This document shows positions 35,251 to 44,516 of a stretch of 46,578 bases of DNA, piece after piece (positions within the stretch are counted from its first letter, which is position 1; the number at the start of each line of letters is the position of its first letter). Origin of the DNA: Rhodocollybia butyracea (lineage: Eukaryota; Basidiomycota; Agaricomycetes; Agaricales; Omphalotaceae); NCBI GenBank assembly GCA_015501585.1, contig JADNRY010000463.1:1-46578 (forward strand). Reading direction: 5' to 3'. The translations under genes were made by a program, and so were the position numbers. The notes under the pieces were generated by a model. It had not been told where the DNA came from and did not search any database. It saw nothing but the letters and a program-made list of their open reading frames with translations.

Positions 35251-36579
35251 ATGGCTCCCACCGTCCACGAAGAATATGCCGAGCTCATGAGCCCTAATGG
35301 CACTGGGCGCTATCTATTCCGACCGCAGCCGTTTAGCGAGTGCCACCCCGGTGCGATTGGGTGTTTTGACAAGCACGGGACCTTCATCCAGGTCACTGAC
35401 CTTTCAGAGCCTGGTCGCCTCGAGGAAGATGGATATATGCCCTTTGGCCACACCCTGACCAGGGCGCCTCCGGAGACCTCAGTATGGAAGACTCGGTCCT
35501 CGGGCAGTGAGGGTGAACATAGCTTCGGAGTTGAGGGAGGCGTCTCTGGCGCCCTGTCTGCTGCTCCCGTTGACTTCGCGGCCAAGGGAAAGAACAAATG
35601 GGGCAAGACCGGAAAGGCGGCGCTCATCACGAACAATCATGTAGTGGAGGACAAGTTCTGGCGGTCGCCTAGAGGTCCGATCCAGGATTGGATCAAGGCT
35701 AATGGGAACGCTCTTGTGCGAAGTAAATACAGATGCGAAATCGCTGATCATGGACTGTGGGCTATTTCAAAAACTTGGTCCACCGATGAGTGCCAGATCA
35801 AAATGGAAAGTGCACATAGTCGGGATGCGAGCGGTGGTTTGAAGGTTGGATCTACCGGGATTGCGAAGGGTGGAGTTAGTGCGTCGTCGTTGGTGAAGAG
35901 CAACAGTGAGGGTTGGACGACATACAAGGCGTCGGAGGTTTGTATCTGCGTCCTGTGCTCGTGTTTGGTTTCTGACTTTCTGCAGACTGATGGGTCACTT
36001 GTTGTCGCGTATGGTGGGACTGGCTTCAAGCTTGCCATCTTTACCAAGTTCCTCCGTAGAGGCGTAAGCGTCTTCCGATTATTTACGCCACATGAACTAA
36101 TCCCAGAATTGTTCCAGCCCTGGGGTGGTATGACCGTGCATTCAGCGGCCAACGCTGAGGAGGAAGTTGAGGAGGAATTTGGGTTCGAAATTGATGCTAC
36201 TTTTGGAGAGTCCGACTCCGAGGAAGAGAGGGAAGAGAATGAAGAGTTTGAAAGAGAGATCATGGAGACCGGCCAAATCCAGGACGAGACAGAGAGGAAC
36301 GCTCCCGTTGAGGTAACCAGCATGACTGCACCATCGCCTTTCTTGGGTATATCCCAATTTGCAATTGCGCACTTCGACGAGGAACCTGTCCTCAAAATTG
36401 GCGCTACTTTTGGAGAGTCTGAGGAAGAGAGGGAAGAGAATGAAGCGTTTGAAGAAAAATTCACGAAGATTGGTCAAATCCAGGACGAGACAGAGGGGGA
36501 GGCTGCAAACACGGTCGAGGTAAGCAGCACGACTTTAACGCCTCCGCCTTTCTTTTCTGATCCCAGACCGCATACGTAG
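35251..36579 (+). CDS. Basidiomycete-type unknown paralog 2, intact
   Basis: Sister of the gene at 28345; function unknown. Exons are 35251-35937, 35986-36063 and 36118-36579 (408 residues). The first two exons have exactly the same lengths as in the sister (687 and 78). Introns of 48 and 54 bases are both multiples of three without stops, so an unspliced 442-residue reading is also open; the sister's splice sites favour splicing. Shared segments are GAIGCFDKHGTFIQVTD, GGVSGALSAAP, PIQDWIKANGNALV, ADHGLWAISKTWSTDEC, GWTTYKASE and VVAYGGTGFKLAIF. The tail differs: FDENG and the Lys/Glu-rich helix are missing, while an acidic unit (ATFGES...GQIQDETE) occurs twice, at about 295 and 365. No signal peptide or membrane helix. 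A pore-forming (gasdermin-like) fold is speculation to be tested by structure prediction. Confidence 0.8.
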   Translation: MAPTVHEEYAELMSPNGTGRYLFRPQPFSECHPGAIGCFDKHGTFIQVTDLSEPGRLEEDGYMPFGHTLTRAPPETSVWKTRSSGSEGEHSFGVEGGVSGALSAAPVDFAAKGKNKWGKTGKAALITNNHVVEDKFWRSPRGPIQDWIKANGNALVRSKYRCEIADHGLWAISKTWSTDECQIKMESAHSRDASGGLKVGSTGIAKGGVSASSLVKSNSEGWTTYKASEVCICVLCSCLVSDFLQTDGSLVVAYGGTGFKLAIFTKFLRRGVSVFRLFTPHELIPELFQPWGGMTVHSAANAEEEVEEEFGFEIDATFGESDSEEEREENEEFEREIMETGQIQDETERNAPVEVTSMTAPSPFLGISQFAIAHFDEEPVLKIGATFGESEEEREENEAFEEKFTKIGQIQDETEGEAANTVEVSSTTLTPPPFFSDPRPHT

Positions 36580-36721
36580 GTGTCAAAAAATCACAGGTCA
36601 AGATCTTGGCGAGATTGTCTCTGTATGTAGTTATCTTTTTCGGTAACTTTGGCACACCGAGGCATAACGGAGCTTATATGCCAACAACAAGTGAACAGTT
36701 TACAGCATGTTCAAGCAATGT

Positions 36722-36940
36722 CACCACGCTTATTGTTCTACTTCAGCCTGACTGAAGTAGGGTGGGAAATCGTAACATTCACCGACAAAGTGAAATCCCT
36801 TCTTTCATGGTTCGGTACCGGCAATACCTGGGTTTTAACTGGCCAATCCTTAAATGAAACATATCCTTTCCAGCTATTGATGAAGAAAGATTTTTCGCTG
36901 TCTACTTCAGTCAGGCTGAAGTAGAACAATAAGCGTGGTG
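36722..36940. mobile_element. Small inverted-repeat element (MITE-like, 219 bp)
   Basis: Perfect 38-base terminal inverted repeats: CACCACGCTTATTGTTCTAC... (36722-36759) and its complement (36903-36940). TGT flanks both ends (36719-36721 and 36941-36943), a possible 3-bp target duplication. The 143-base centre codes for nothing. A diverged solo copy of the terminus lies at 15157-15193. Confidence 0.8.
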
Positions 36941-37004
36941 TGTATGCATGTCACGGTATGTATGTATATACACTGGATCTTCGATTATCTACAATCGCCA
37001 TCTT

Positions 37005-37260
37005 CAGGCTGGCCCTCGTCTCGGGATGGATCTCATGACTCATGAGTATACCGGTTACGAAGTGTCATGGACCATATTCACTGCCAGGCGTCTGCGTCGC
37101 TTGGAAGGCCCGCGGGGTCTTCGAACCAGGTGAAGACGATGCTAATGGGCCCCATAAGTAGAGAACATGTACAGTAGGGGGATAAGGGAGGTGGTTTGGG
37201 TTTGGGTTTGGGAGGCATCGTTTTTGGGGGCATCGTTGGGTTCGGAGGAGAGTCCATAGC
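37005..37260 (-). pseudogene. Second degraded fragment of the TBC gene
   Basis: Minus-strand sequence aligns with the region of the TBC gene near 38815-39020: FEDPAGLPSDAD and GPISIVFTW are recognisable, and the order of landmarks is the same (CTGGCCCTCGTC..., GGCCCGCGGGGTCTTCG, the GGTTTG hexamer run). Stops and indels break the frame. It is an independent fragment from the one at 34340. Confidence 0.65.
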
Positions 37261-37363
37261 TCCCTGTTCTCGCAATAAAACCCGTTACACAAGTAAGGCG
37301 AACAAACGTCTCCATTTGTAAGAAAAAACTAGTCATAATATGCACCGCTGCAGAACCAAACCA

Positions 37364-37452
37364 TACACCGTCCGGGAATCGAACCCGACCTGCTTCAAGC
37401 TCACCCGACGATTTAGTGTTCTGATGCACGATAACCACTTCACCAACGGTGT
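37364..37452 (-). pseudogene. tRNA-Gly-like copy with degenerate anticodon arm
   Basis: The acceptor (ACACCGT/ACGGTGT), A-box-like TGGTGAAGTGG and B-box GGTTCGATTCC are intact. The anticodon region (GCATCAGAAC... to GAAGCAGG) does not form the CTTGC/GCAAG stem of the other copies and no anticodon can be assigned. Confidence 0.6.
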
Positions 37453-37975
37453 CTAGATACTCGTGTGTACATTGTAAATACATCATATTGCTCAGGATCT
37501 CCCATCATATCAGGCAGATATTGGGCGCGTCGCGCGATGTGTGCAAGATGTGATTGTGTGTAGTGCGGTTGTTTATATTTGGGACCGTACCGGTTAACCT
37601 CCTCCTCAACTGGTGAATAGTCTTTAAGCCGTGGAACAAGGAAGTGGTGCCCAGATCCTACGGCACCATAATATGCTGGAGTATGTTGCTAGGTCGTTCC
37701 GCTGCTTGTACACTAAGGCTCTTCCACACGGATTCCACACTGTTCCATGATAGCTGATGCTGTGGCCCGGGGTGGGTCCAAACAACAGCAGATTCAACTG
37801 TGAACAAAGGTGCCGCTGCGCGAGGAGGTGGAGAGGTGTGTCATGATATCAAACACATCCTTCCCTTCTGTAGGGATATTGGTTGAAGGTTACAAGTAGC
37901 GAAATCAGTGACAATCGGCCTCAGGGCACGGAGATGAGTGAAAGAATAAAAAGTATTAGCAGACTTGGTTGGGTA

Positions 37976-38073
37976 TACACCGTTCGGGAATCGAACCCGA
38001 GCCGCTTGCTGACCCAACAAATAAATAAGTTGAAGATGGAAGGCAAGCATGATAACCACTTCACCAACGGTGT
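37976..38073 (-). tRNA. tRNA-Gly(TCC) with a 26-base intron
   Basis: Acceptor stem ACACCGT/ACGGTGT (7 pairs), D-arm GTG-AAGTGGTTAT-CAT, anticodon stem CTTGC/GCAAG, loop CT-TCC-A with anticodon at 38038-38040, T-arm TCGGG-TTCGATT-CCCGA and discriminator A. The insert between positions 37 and 38 (38011-38036) fits a nuclear tRNA intron. A box TGGTGAAGTGG and B box GGTTCGATTCC match the pol III consensus. Because a whole family of decayed copies lies nearby, it could also be a member of a tRNA-derived repeat. Confidence 0.65.
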
Positions 38074-38111
38074 ATGCTTACCTTTCGTTTACATCGTATA
38101 AGAGACCACTG

Positions 38112-38335
38112 CGCCATCTCGCGTTCTTGAAACCCACGGAAGACAAGGCTTTGCCGCCTTCGGCACAGGATTTCTACTCGAGGGTCTAATCGAGGGTAGT
38201 GGCAATGGCCTGAAGTTGAAAAAGGAGATTCGGGCGGGCCATAGTCCGTTTTTTAGCAGGCCAGAAGAAAAGGCGAGGATTTTGGAGGAGTGGGGGGTGT
38301 ATTTTGATGGATGGATTGGGTACTTGAGTTGTTAG
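38112..38335 (+). pseudogene. Degraded 3' fragment of the alpha/beta hydrolase
   Basis: Matches the last exon of the hydrolase at 33288-34231 from LAFLK to the terminal stop: CTTGAAA.CCACGGAAGACAAGGC, AGHSPFF and EEWGVYF are clear, but an in-frame TAA and small indels break it. It sits directly downstream of the minus-strand TBC gene 3' end, the same arrangement as at 34.2 kb. Confidence 0.7.
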
Positions 38336-38537
38336 TTAGTTGATTAGTTAGGGGCTTTGGGCGAGCGTAGATAGGTAGGGTTTGAAAGAAGTCACTCCAC
38401 TTCATATTTATGATTTTGTCTTTACATTTCTAGTTTTGTTATAACTGTTAAAGTTTGTTTCGTCATAATTAGTGACGCTGAATTAGTACCAAGGAATCTA
38501 AGTAGAAACGTTGCTCCAAACGTTCCAGAAGGCTCAA

Positions 38538-40466
38538 TCACAATCTTACAGTATCTCGACTATCCCCAACCAAGTAACGCCCCCACGCTCCCAAAAACCC
38601 CAACACCCTCTCCAACGGAAACCGTTCGCTCCTCCAACCTCCAGTACCACGATTCCCAAACACCGCCAATGCAATAGCAAGAACTAGCACCGCACCCGCG
38701 CCTGCCCCGATTACTACTTCCGAACGACGAAGTAAGAGCGGTAACGGGAGCTTGCTCCTCCTTTGTCGTTGAACCTTCTTGTCTTCGCCTGAAGATGGCT
38801 GGTCTTCGGCCTGGTCCTCGTCGAGGGATGGATCCCATGGATACACCAATTGCGAAGTGTCGTGGACCATATTTGCTGCGTCGGCGTCGCGTGGGAGGCC
38901 CGCGGGGTCTTCGGACCAGGTGTACACGACGCTGAGGGGGCCCATGGTGGAGGCGAGGAGAGGAATGAGGGAGGTGTTTTGAATTTGGAATTGGGAAGCA
39001 TCGTTGGGTTCGGAAGAGAGGTCTGCGGTATCTGTATCTGTGGATGGCTCTACGGAAGAGGTGGAAGAGGGGGAACGGATTGATTGTGGGTATTCCGGGT
39101 ATGGCGGATATGTGTCTAGAAGAGTATCTGCGGCGCAGAGGAGGGTGGACAATGGAATATGGCGCTTTTTAGCGGAATTGAGGGTATCGTGCGTATCTGG
39201 TTCGGACGATGAGGAAGATGAGGAGCTGTCTCGGCTGTGAAGAGTTGGTGAGGGTGATGATAGATTTAAAGTGTCTGCGGGTGGAAGAGGTAGCTTCGTT
39301 GGCGAAGATGTGGGTGAATAGGTCGGGTGAGACGGAGGAGGTTGTACTTCGGTCTGCGATGGTTCTAAAGTGGTGGAAAGTGTAGGTGTTACAGAGTGGG
39401 ATGGCGAAGGAGAGTGAGAAGGTATTGAAGGCAAACGTTTAGTGTACAAGTTGTCACCATTATCTGAGCCCGTTTCGGTTTCTGATTCAGAGTATGGCTC
39501 GGAGTCTGCTAGTGTGTCCGAGTCTGTAACGTCGGAGGCAGAACTAGAAAAGCTTTCTTCATTGTCCAACGCTCGTGAACCACTTTCATCACCATCGCCA
39601 GCCACAGTTTCTTCGTTGTCCAACGCCGTTTCCACAGGATGTGAACTGCTTTCGGCCACAGGTTCCTCAACATCATCACTCAGCCGCGGCAACGCTCCCA
39701 GCAGCGAATGCAACATCCCCAAATCACCATCCTCATCGCTCGCAAACGCCAGTAACTCATCCTTCCTCTCAAGCATCATCGCCGCCGCCAGATACACAAC
39801 TGCAATCGGCGGTCTCGCGAGTAGATAGTCAAAGATATGCTGTATGAGCGGTAGCGTCGGCACATCGTGCGCGAACATCGTCAGCAGATGGCTCAGCGCG
39901 AAATACGGCAGCGGCGCCGCCTGTTTGAGCAGCCCCGCCAGCTGCGGGTCGGCCGTGCCTACAAGTTTAGACAAAAATCGCAGCAGGCCGAGGACGGGCT
40001 CCAGCCCTGAACCCATGGCGTCGCGTGTCCTATGTAGACTCACTTTTTCGGCACAGGGAAAACGCAGGTCCGGAGGAAGAGTGAGTAATATAACGGTGAT
40101 TATGTCGTGGAAGCCTTGGAAATAGGATAGAGACGTATGTTTCCGGAATATGTGTACAATTAACTCGTTTAAAGTCTCTTGGTAGTCTTGTACGTCGCCA
40201 TCTGGGTACATAACGAAGCTGCGGTCCGTGTCGAGGCGGATTTGTCGTTCATCAGCGTGCGGTGGAAGTGTAGCAAATTGTGCCGTGGATTCTTCATTGT
40301 CGGCGGCGACGTTGAGCAGCTTGGTCCTGTTATTAGTTTAAAACTGTGTTGGGCAAAGGGAAGAAGGGACGTACCAGTATTTAACCCTGTCTTTTCCGAA
40401 TCCACCGGGTTTCATACTTTGTGCTCGCGCGTGTTGCCAGAATGTTGCATCGTAGAGTGATGCCAT
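38538..40466 (-). CDS. TBC-domain Rab GTPase-activating protein, TBC1D20/Gyp10-like
   Basis: Stimulates GTP hydrolysis by Rab/Ypt GTPases in early secretory traffic, probably at the ER or Golgi membrane. Exons are 40466-40375 and 40326-38538 (48-base intron), giving 626 residues. The TBC domain shows the arginine finger IRLDTDRSF (Asp63, Arg66) and the glutamine finger YFQG (Gln101), then LPYFALSHLLTMFAHDV and IFDYLLARPP. The region after about residue 240 is Ser/Glu/Pro-rich and low complexity. A hydrophobic segment GAVLVLAIALAVFG (about 575-588) near the C-terminus is a likely tail anchor, as in TBC1D20. The first exon (MASLYDATFWQHARAQ) is short, and its junction with TKLLNVAADN restores a Trp codon. 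Two degraded fragments of this gene lie at 34.3 and 37.0 kb, marking this copy as the intact donor. Confidence 0.85.
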
Positions 40467-40557
40467 GAAAGAACTTTATGTACGGGCGCTTTTTTCTTGG
40501 CTTGAGCCAGTGAATAAATTAGGTCGAAGTTATACGATGTAAACGGGATATAAGCGT

Positions 40558-40654
40558 ACACCGTTGGTGAAGTGGTTATCATGCTTGCCTTCCATTTCAT
40601 TTCATCGTTGATTTCAGTCAGCAAGCGGCTCGGGTTCGATTCCCGAACGGTGTA
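40558..40654 (+). tRNA. tRNA-Gly(TCC) with a 25-base intron
   Basis: Perfect cloverleaf pairing: acceptor ACACCGT/ACGGTGT, D-arm, anticodon stem CTTGC (40584-40588)/GCAAG (40621-40625), anticodon TCC at 40591-40593, intron about 40595-40619, T-arm TCGGG/CCCGA. A and B boxes match the pol III consensus. It differs from the copy at 37976 almost only in the intron, as expected for true intron-containing tRNA genes or for a young tRNA-derived repeat. Confidence 0.65.
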
Positions 40655-40773
40655 TTGTGCAGAAGAATCCCTTCTGCTATTTTTTATTCTTTCATCCATC
40701 TCTGGCCGTGTTTCACTACCGAATATCACTGCAGTAAAATGTCGGAAAAATGAAAAAGGGCTTATAACTATTA

Positions 40774-41751
40774 GGCGTGCTCAATTAATAAATCTGGTTT
40801 CGTGGCTTTCCGCAATTTGTAATAAATTACCGAATATAGAATTTTTTGATGGTGTGTGCTCCTCACGATTTTCTTCCGTTTTGGCTCATCGGTCCACATC
40901 GAGCGCGTTAATGACCAAGGCAAAGACTCAGGATGAGCTTTTAAGCTTAGCCTGTGCTCCTCTTGCTGTATCCAATGCTCTGGATGAAGTTGGGGATAGT
41001 GATCTACTGATAGATGACTGAGAGGAAGAGGTAGAGATACCTGAGAATACTGCAGTGTTCTGATGCAAGAAACACTTGTAGTTTGAGGCTCGTGGAGGGT
41101 ATAACAAATCTTCCTACTAGCTTGGTTTTATTGCTCTTTTCAAAAATAATGGCTTCAGGAAAAAAAAAAAGTTCTGATCAGGCCAACAATGTCAATGTAT
41201 AGATGAGGTGTATATTCCCCAAAAAGGAAAGTCTGGAGCCAACTCAGACCATTAGGTATTTCCAAAAAAGGAAGCCAGGACCACTATACTCCATCAGAAT
41301 CATTCAGTAATTTCTAAAAAAGGCAAATCCATGACCACCTCGCTCAATCGGATTGTCAATTATTTCCAAAAAAAGGAAAGTTCAGGACCATTACAGCTCT
41401 GTGCTGGCTGTGTTGGATGCTCTTCGAACTAAACTTTTTTTTTTTTTCCAGAAACCATTATTTTTGAAAAGAGCAATAATAATATTTATGAGAACACGTA
41501 CAAGACTCCCAGTAGCACTATGATTACTGTTTCTTTCTGGGGTTGAAGATGTCTTACTAGGTGCTGGGAGGCCTCTGGCCATCAGTATAACCAGCGCGCA
41601 AAATTTTGTGAATTCACACCTTCGTAAATACAGGTGCGAGTCGAGAAAGATTAAAAAGTATCTGGTTCAATTCCCATCAAAAATTCCATATCTAGTAATT
41701 TATTACAAATTGCGGAAAGCCACAAAACCAGATTTATTAATTGAGCATGCC
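40774..41751. mobile_element. Inverted-repeat DNA element with nested foldback
   Basis: Termini GGCGTGCTCAATTAATAAAT... (40774 on) and its near complement (to 41751) form inverted repeats of about 80 bases. TATTA flanks both ends (40769-40773, 41752-41756), a candidate 5-bp target duplication. Inside, a second perfect 25-base inverted pair (TTATTGCTCTTTTCAAAAAT..., about 41129-41153 and 41460-41485) bounds a tandem array, so one element may be nested in another. No transposase frame is visible. The superfamily is not assigned. Confidence 0.7.
41213..41395. repeat. Four diverged ~50-bp tandem units
   Basis: Each unit begins with a TTTCCAAAAAAGGAA-type motif and ends with a CAGGACCA-type motif, starting near 41213, 41258, 41313 and 41363. 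They fill the centre of the inverted-repeat element. Confidence 0.6.
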
Positions 41752-41850
41752 TATTACTTAATATTATGGAATTTATGGCATTAATTTCGCTTATCAGCCA
41801 TTGTAACCAGGTTACAAACCCCCATAAACCCCATAATTTTAAGCCATAGT

Positions 41851-41871
41851 TATAAACCCTCAGGGTTTATA
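41851..41871. repeat. 21-base palindrome
   Basis: TATAAACCCT-C-AGGGTTTATA is a perfect inverted repeat around a single base, in AT-rich DNA beside the inverted-repeat element. Function unknown. Confidence 0.6.
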
Positions 41872-42109
41872 AACGGCTCTTTGAATTATGGCGATTATGC
41901 CGCTTATGAGTGCCTTTTCAAGTTTCCGACTAATACGCAGAAGAGCCTCGAAGATGTTTTTTTACATCAGGAATAGCGAATCCAATAGCGGAATAGCGGT
42001 GAAGAAGACGAGGATGTGTTTGATATCAACACACCTCTAGGCTCTCCCTCCTCGCGCACCTTTGAAGTTCAAATTCAAAGTTGACTCTGCCATTCTTTGG
42101 ACCCACCTC

Positions 42110-42690
42110 AAACAGCGTGGAAGCAATGGGTTCCAGCTCAGCTTTGGGTCTAATTAATTGCAAGCTATTGATAACAATAATACCATTATGGCCTGAGGCT
42201 CCAGCCCACTCTCATCTGTACAAAAATCACTACAATACACACACACCATTAATGCAGGCATTATCACAGTGCTTGCAGGTTGCTTTCCTTTGAAGCTTCA
42301 AAGCTTCAATAAGTACTAGTACTTGGGTTTGATTCCAGAACGGTGTGATGTACATGTCCATGCTTACCTTGTGAAATTTTTTCCAACAAATGGAGATGTT
42401 TGTTCCACCTTATTTGTGTAACTTGAGTTGGCTCTAAATGTGTTGGGTCAATTGCAAGCTATTGAACAACTATTGATAGCCATTATGGCCTGAGGATCTG
42501 GTGGACCGGCCCACTCTCAGCTGTACAAAAATTGTAGAATATCTTTGAAAAATCACTACAATAAGTACCCACACACCGTTGGTACAGAGGTTATCATGCT
42601 TGCAGTTTGCTTTCCGTTGAATCTTCATAGGCTGAAAGCTTCAATAGTGCTCGGGTTCAATTCCCGAACAGTGTGATATACGTTTCAATA
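42110..42690. repeat. Tandem segmental duplication carrying degenerate tRNA-like copies
   Basis: Two related units, about 42110-42350 and 42445-42690, share TTGCAAGCTATTGA, CATTATGGCCTGAGG, CCCACTCTCA.CTGTACAAAAAT and AATCACTACAATA. Each ends in a decayed tRNA-Gly-like sequence (42243-42347 and 42573-42675). The second keeps ACACCGTTGGT and CTCGGGTTCAATTCCCGAAC; the first is more eroded. Neither folds fully. Confidence 0.65.
42573..42675 (+). pseudogene. Degenerate tRNA-Gly-like copy
   Basis: Acceptor strands are ACACCGT and ACAGTGT (one mismatch), the T-arm is TCGGG-TTCAATT-CCCGA, but the D-arm (GGTACAGAGG) and the anticodon arm (TTGCAGTTTGC...) have changed, and the family CTTGC/GCAAG stem is lost. 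Confidence 0.55.
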
Positions 42691-43253
42691 CTTCCCCTTC
42701 ATAGTTTTTGTTATTTACAAATAGAGACCTTTGTAATTGTTCCGCTCATTTGTGGAACAGGTTCTCTTGGGGTTTTCTCAATGTGAGAACATCGAGTTAT
42801 CCAAGTGTTTCCTAGTGTTTCAGTTAGGTATTCGGATATTGCATTTGCTTTCCTGCTCAGGGCATTCAATTCCACTGATCCCAGCTAAGTAATTGCCTTT
42901 CGACAAGCAATTCGTCAATGTCGACGCTCAAGCGCTCAGAGCTCAATATCACTCAATATCAATGTTCAAGGATCAGCGTTAAGTTTTAACGGCAACAAGT
43001 CATGACAGGACAGCTTAACAGAAAGGAAAGCTCTCTGACATCTGAGCTTCTCGTTGCATACAAGTCCTAGCTCCCATGCGCTCACCAACACCAATTCCAA
43101 GTGATCTCAAATCCCAAATGAGTCTACCATTATTCCCCTTGCTTGTTGGTGAAAATTTTGCATTGTATATGTATAGGTATGGTCTTGATTCCATAAACAA
43201 ATGGTAAGCTTTCTTTGGCTTGATATTGATGCAAAACCTAACTACTAATCTGT

Positions 43254-43349
43254 ACACCGTTGGTGAAGTGGTTATCATGCTTGCCTTCCATCGACTGATC
43301 GGACTCCTTTATTTAAGCAAGCAGCACGGTTTGATTCCCAAACGGTGTA
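43254..43349 (+). pseudogene. tRNA-Gly(TCC)-like copy with altered T-arm
   Basis: Acceptor, D-arm, anticodon stem CTTGC/GCAAG and TCC are intact with an intron-like insert. The T-arm reads ACGGT-TTGATT-CCCAA, so the B box has one mismatch (GGTTTGATTCC) and the stem is weakened. Confidence 0.55.
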
Positions 43350-44402
43350 TCCAGTTGTTGTTCATGCCCTAGGCATATACAGACTGCCGATGTTTCCTGC
43401 TTACCATTAACATAACCCGCTTCCGCCGCATTTCCGGTTCGATACACTTCCGCTTTGCTTCTGTCTTACTATTTCCTTCATCGTACACTTTCTATGATCC
43501 CGCCGATCCATTCTCCATCATTCTTACAATCATACATATGCTTTATGCTCATCCCGCTGCTTCCGCTTATGTTTATCATTGTCTTTCATTCCTTGTACTT
43601 CTTTTGGCTATTCTTGTCTTTTCTACTCTCAGATTATTACCTATTGCTACTCCGGTCCTTGAGTACCCTTTATATAGTTCTGTACCATGTCAAGTACAGT
43701 AGATTGGAAATATTGCTTAACCCCTTTGACTCGTGTGCCCTTGTGTGTTCCGGTTTCTCGCTTTATCTGTTTCTTTAACTCTGTTTCTTCACTCCATCGT
43801 TTTCACAAACCTCTGCAATTTACTATCATCTATTTGGTTCCGCTCTGTTTGCGCCGCATCAGGTCAGCTACCGCTTGACCTTCCGCTTCCGCTCATATCG
43901 CTATCAAGCCGCTTGCACTTAGTGGGTCCTACCCTTCGAGTCGGAAACTCATCTACTCTTAGGCTTACTCGCCAAGTTCATTCTATCGCCTGTACGGACC
44001 TGCCGTCCCTACATTAGTCCCTTGGACGATCCCGACACGAGTCTTACATCCCATAGGCACTTTGGAACCGTTCTACACTCACATCCTTTCACATCTCAAA
44101 ACCAACTTTCCCAGTTCGGCTGAACAACAGAAGTACGGAGCGTATCCGCACTTTGGTTTCCAGGTTTGTAACCCGCGCTCGAAGGATTCCGCCTAGATCC
44201 TTACACATTGCATATATACAATTAAAGTTCTAGCTCCTGTGCACTCACCGATTCCAAATCATCTCAAATCCCAAATCCACCATGTCCTCTTGCTTGTTCA
44301 AGCTAGAATTTTGATGCATTGTATAGGTGCAGTCCTGTCCCATGAAACAATGGTGGGCACTTTTTTGCTTGATGTTCAGTTGGAAACCTAACTATTACCT
44401 AT

Positions 44403-44516
44403 ACACCGTTGGTGAAGTGGTTATCATGCTTGCCTTCTGTTGTTTTCATTCCAACTTCATCCTGGACTCGTTTGAGCAAGGGGCTCGAGCCTTGGGTTCA
44501 ATTCCCAAATGGTGTA
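44403..44516 (+). pseudogene. Decayed tRNA-Gly-like copy
   Basis: 5' half identical to the family (ACACCGTTGGTGAAGTGG...CTTGCCTTC), but the anticodon is TCT-like, the insert is longer, and the 3' acceptor reads ATGGTGT with mismatches. Confidence 0.55.

Larger units (their letters stand above)
43060..44516. repeat. Dispersed duplication of a ~290-base unit ending in tRNA-like copies
   Basis: The unit at about 43060-43349 reappears at about 44225-44516. Shared landmarks in order are CCTAGCTCC, CTCACC, ATCTCAAATCCCAAAT, CTTGCTTGTT, GCATTGTAT, AAACCTAACTA and ACACCGTTGGTGAAGTGG. The CT-rich DNA between them (43380-44190) has no supported gene. Confidence 0.65.

Noticed and set aside
35748..36464. 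238-codon minus-strand frame opposite unknown paralog 2
   Set aside because: Antisense shadow; the plus-strand frame is conserved with its sister gene including intron positions.
40572..41021. 149-codon plus-strand frame
   Set aside because: It runs across the tRNA-Gly gene and the terminal repeat of a mobile element, so it is accidental.
41821..41890. Telomere-like AAACCC repeats near the palindrome
   Set aside because: Only two to three imperfect units around a palindrome, not a tandem telomeric array.
43455..44017. Leu/Phe/Ser-rich plus-strand frames resembling membrane segments
   Set aside because: They arise from CT-rich DNA between duplicated units; no start context, introns or family resemblance.
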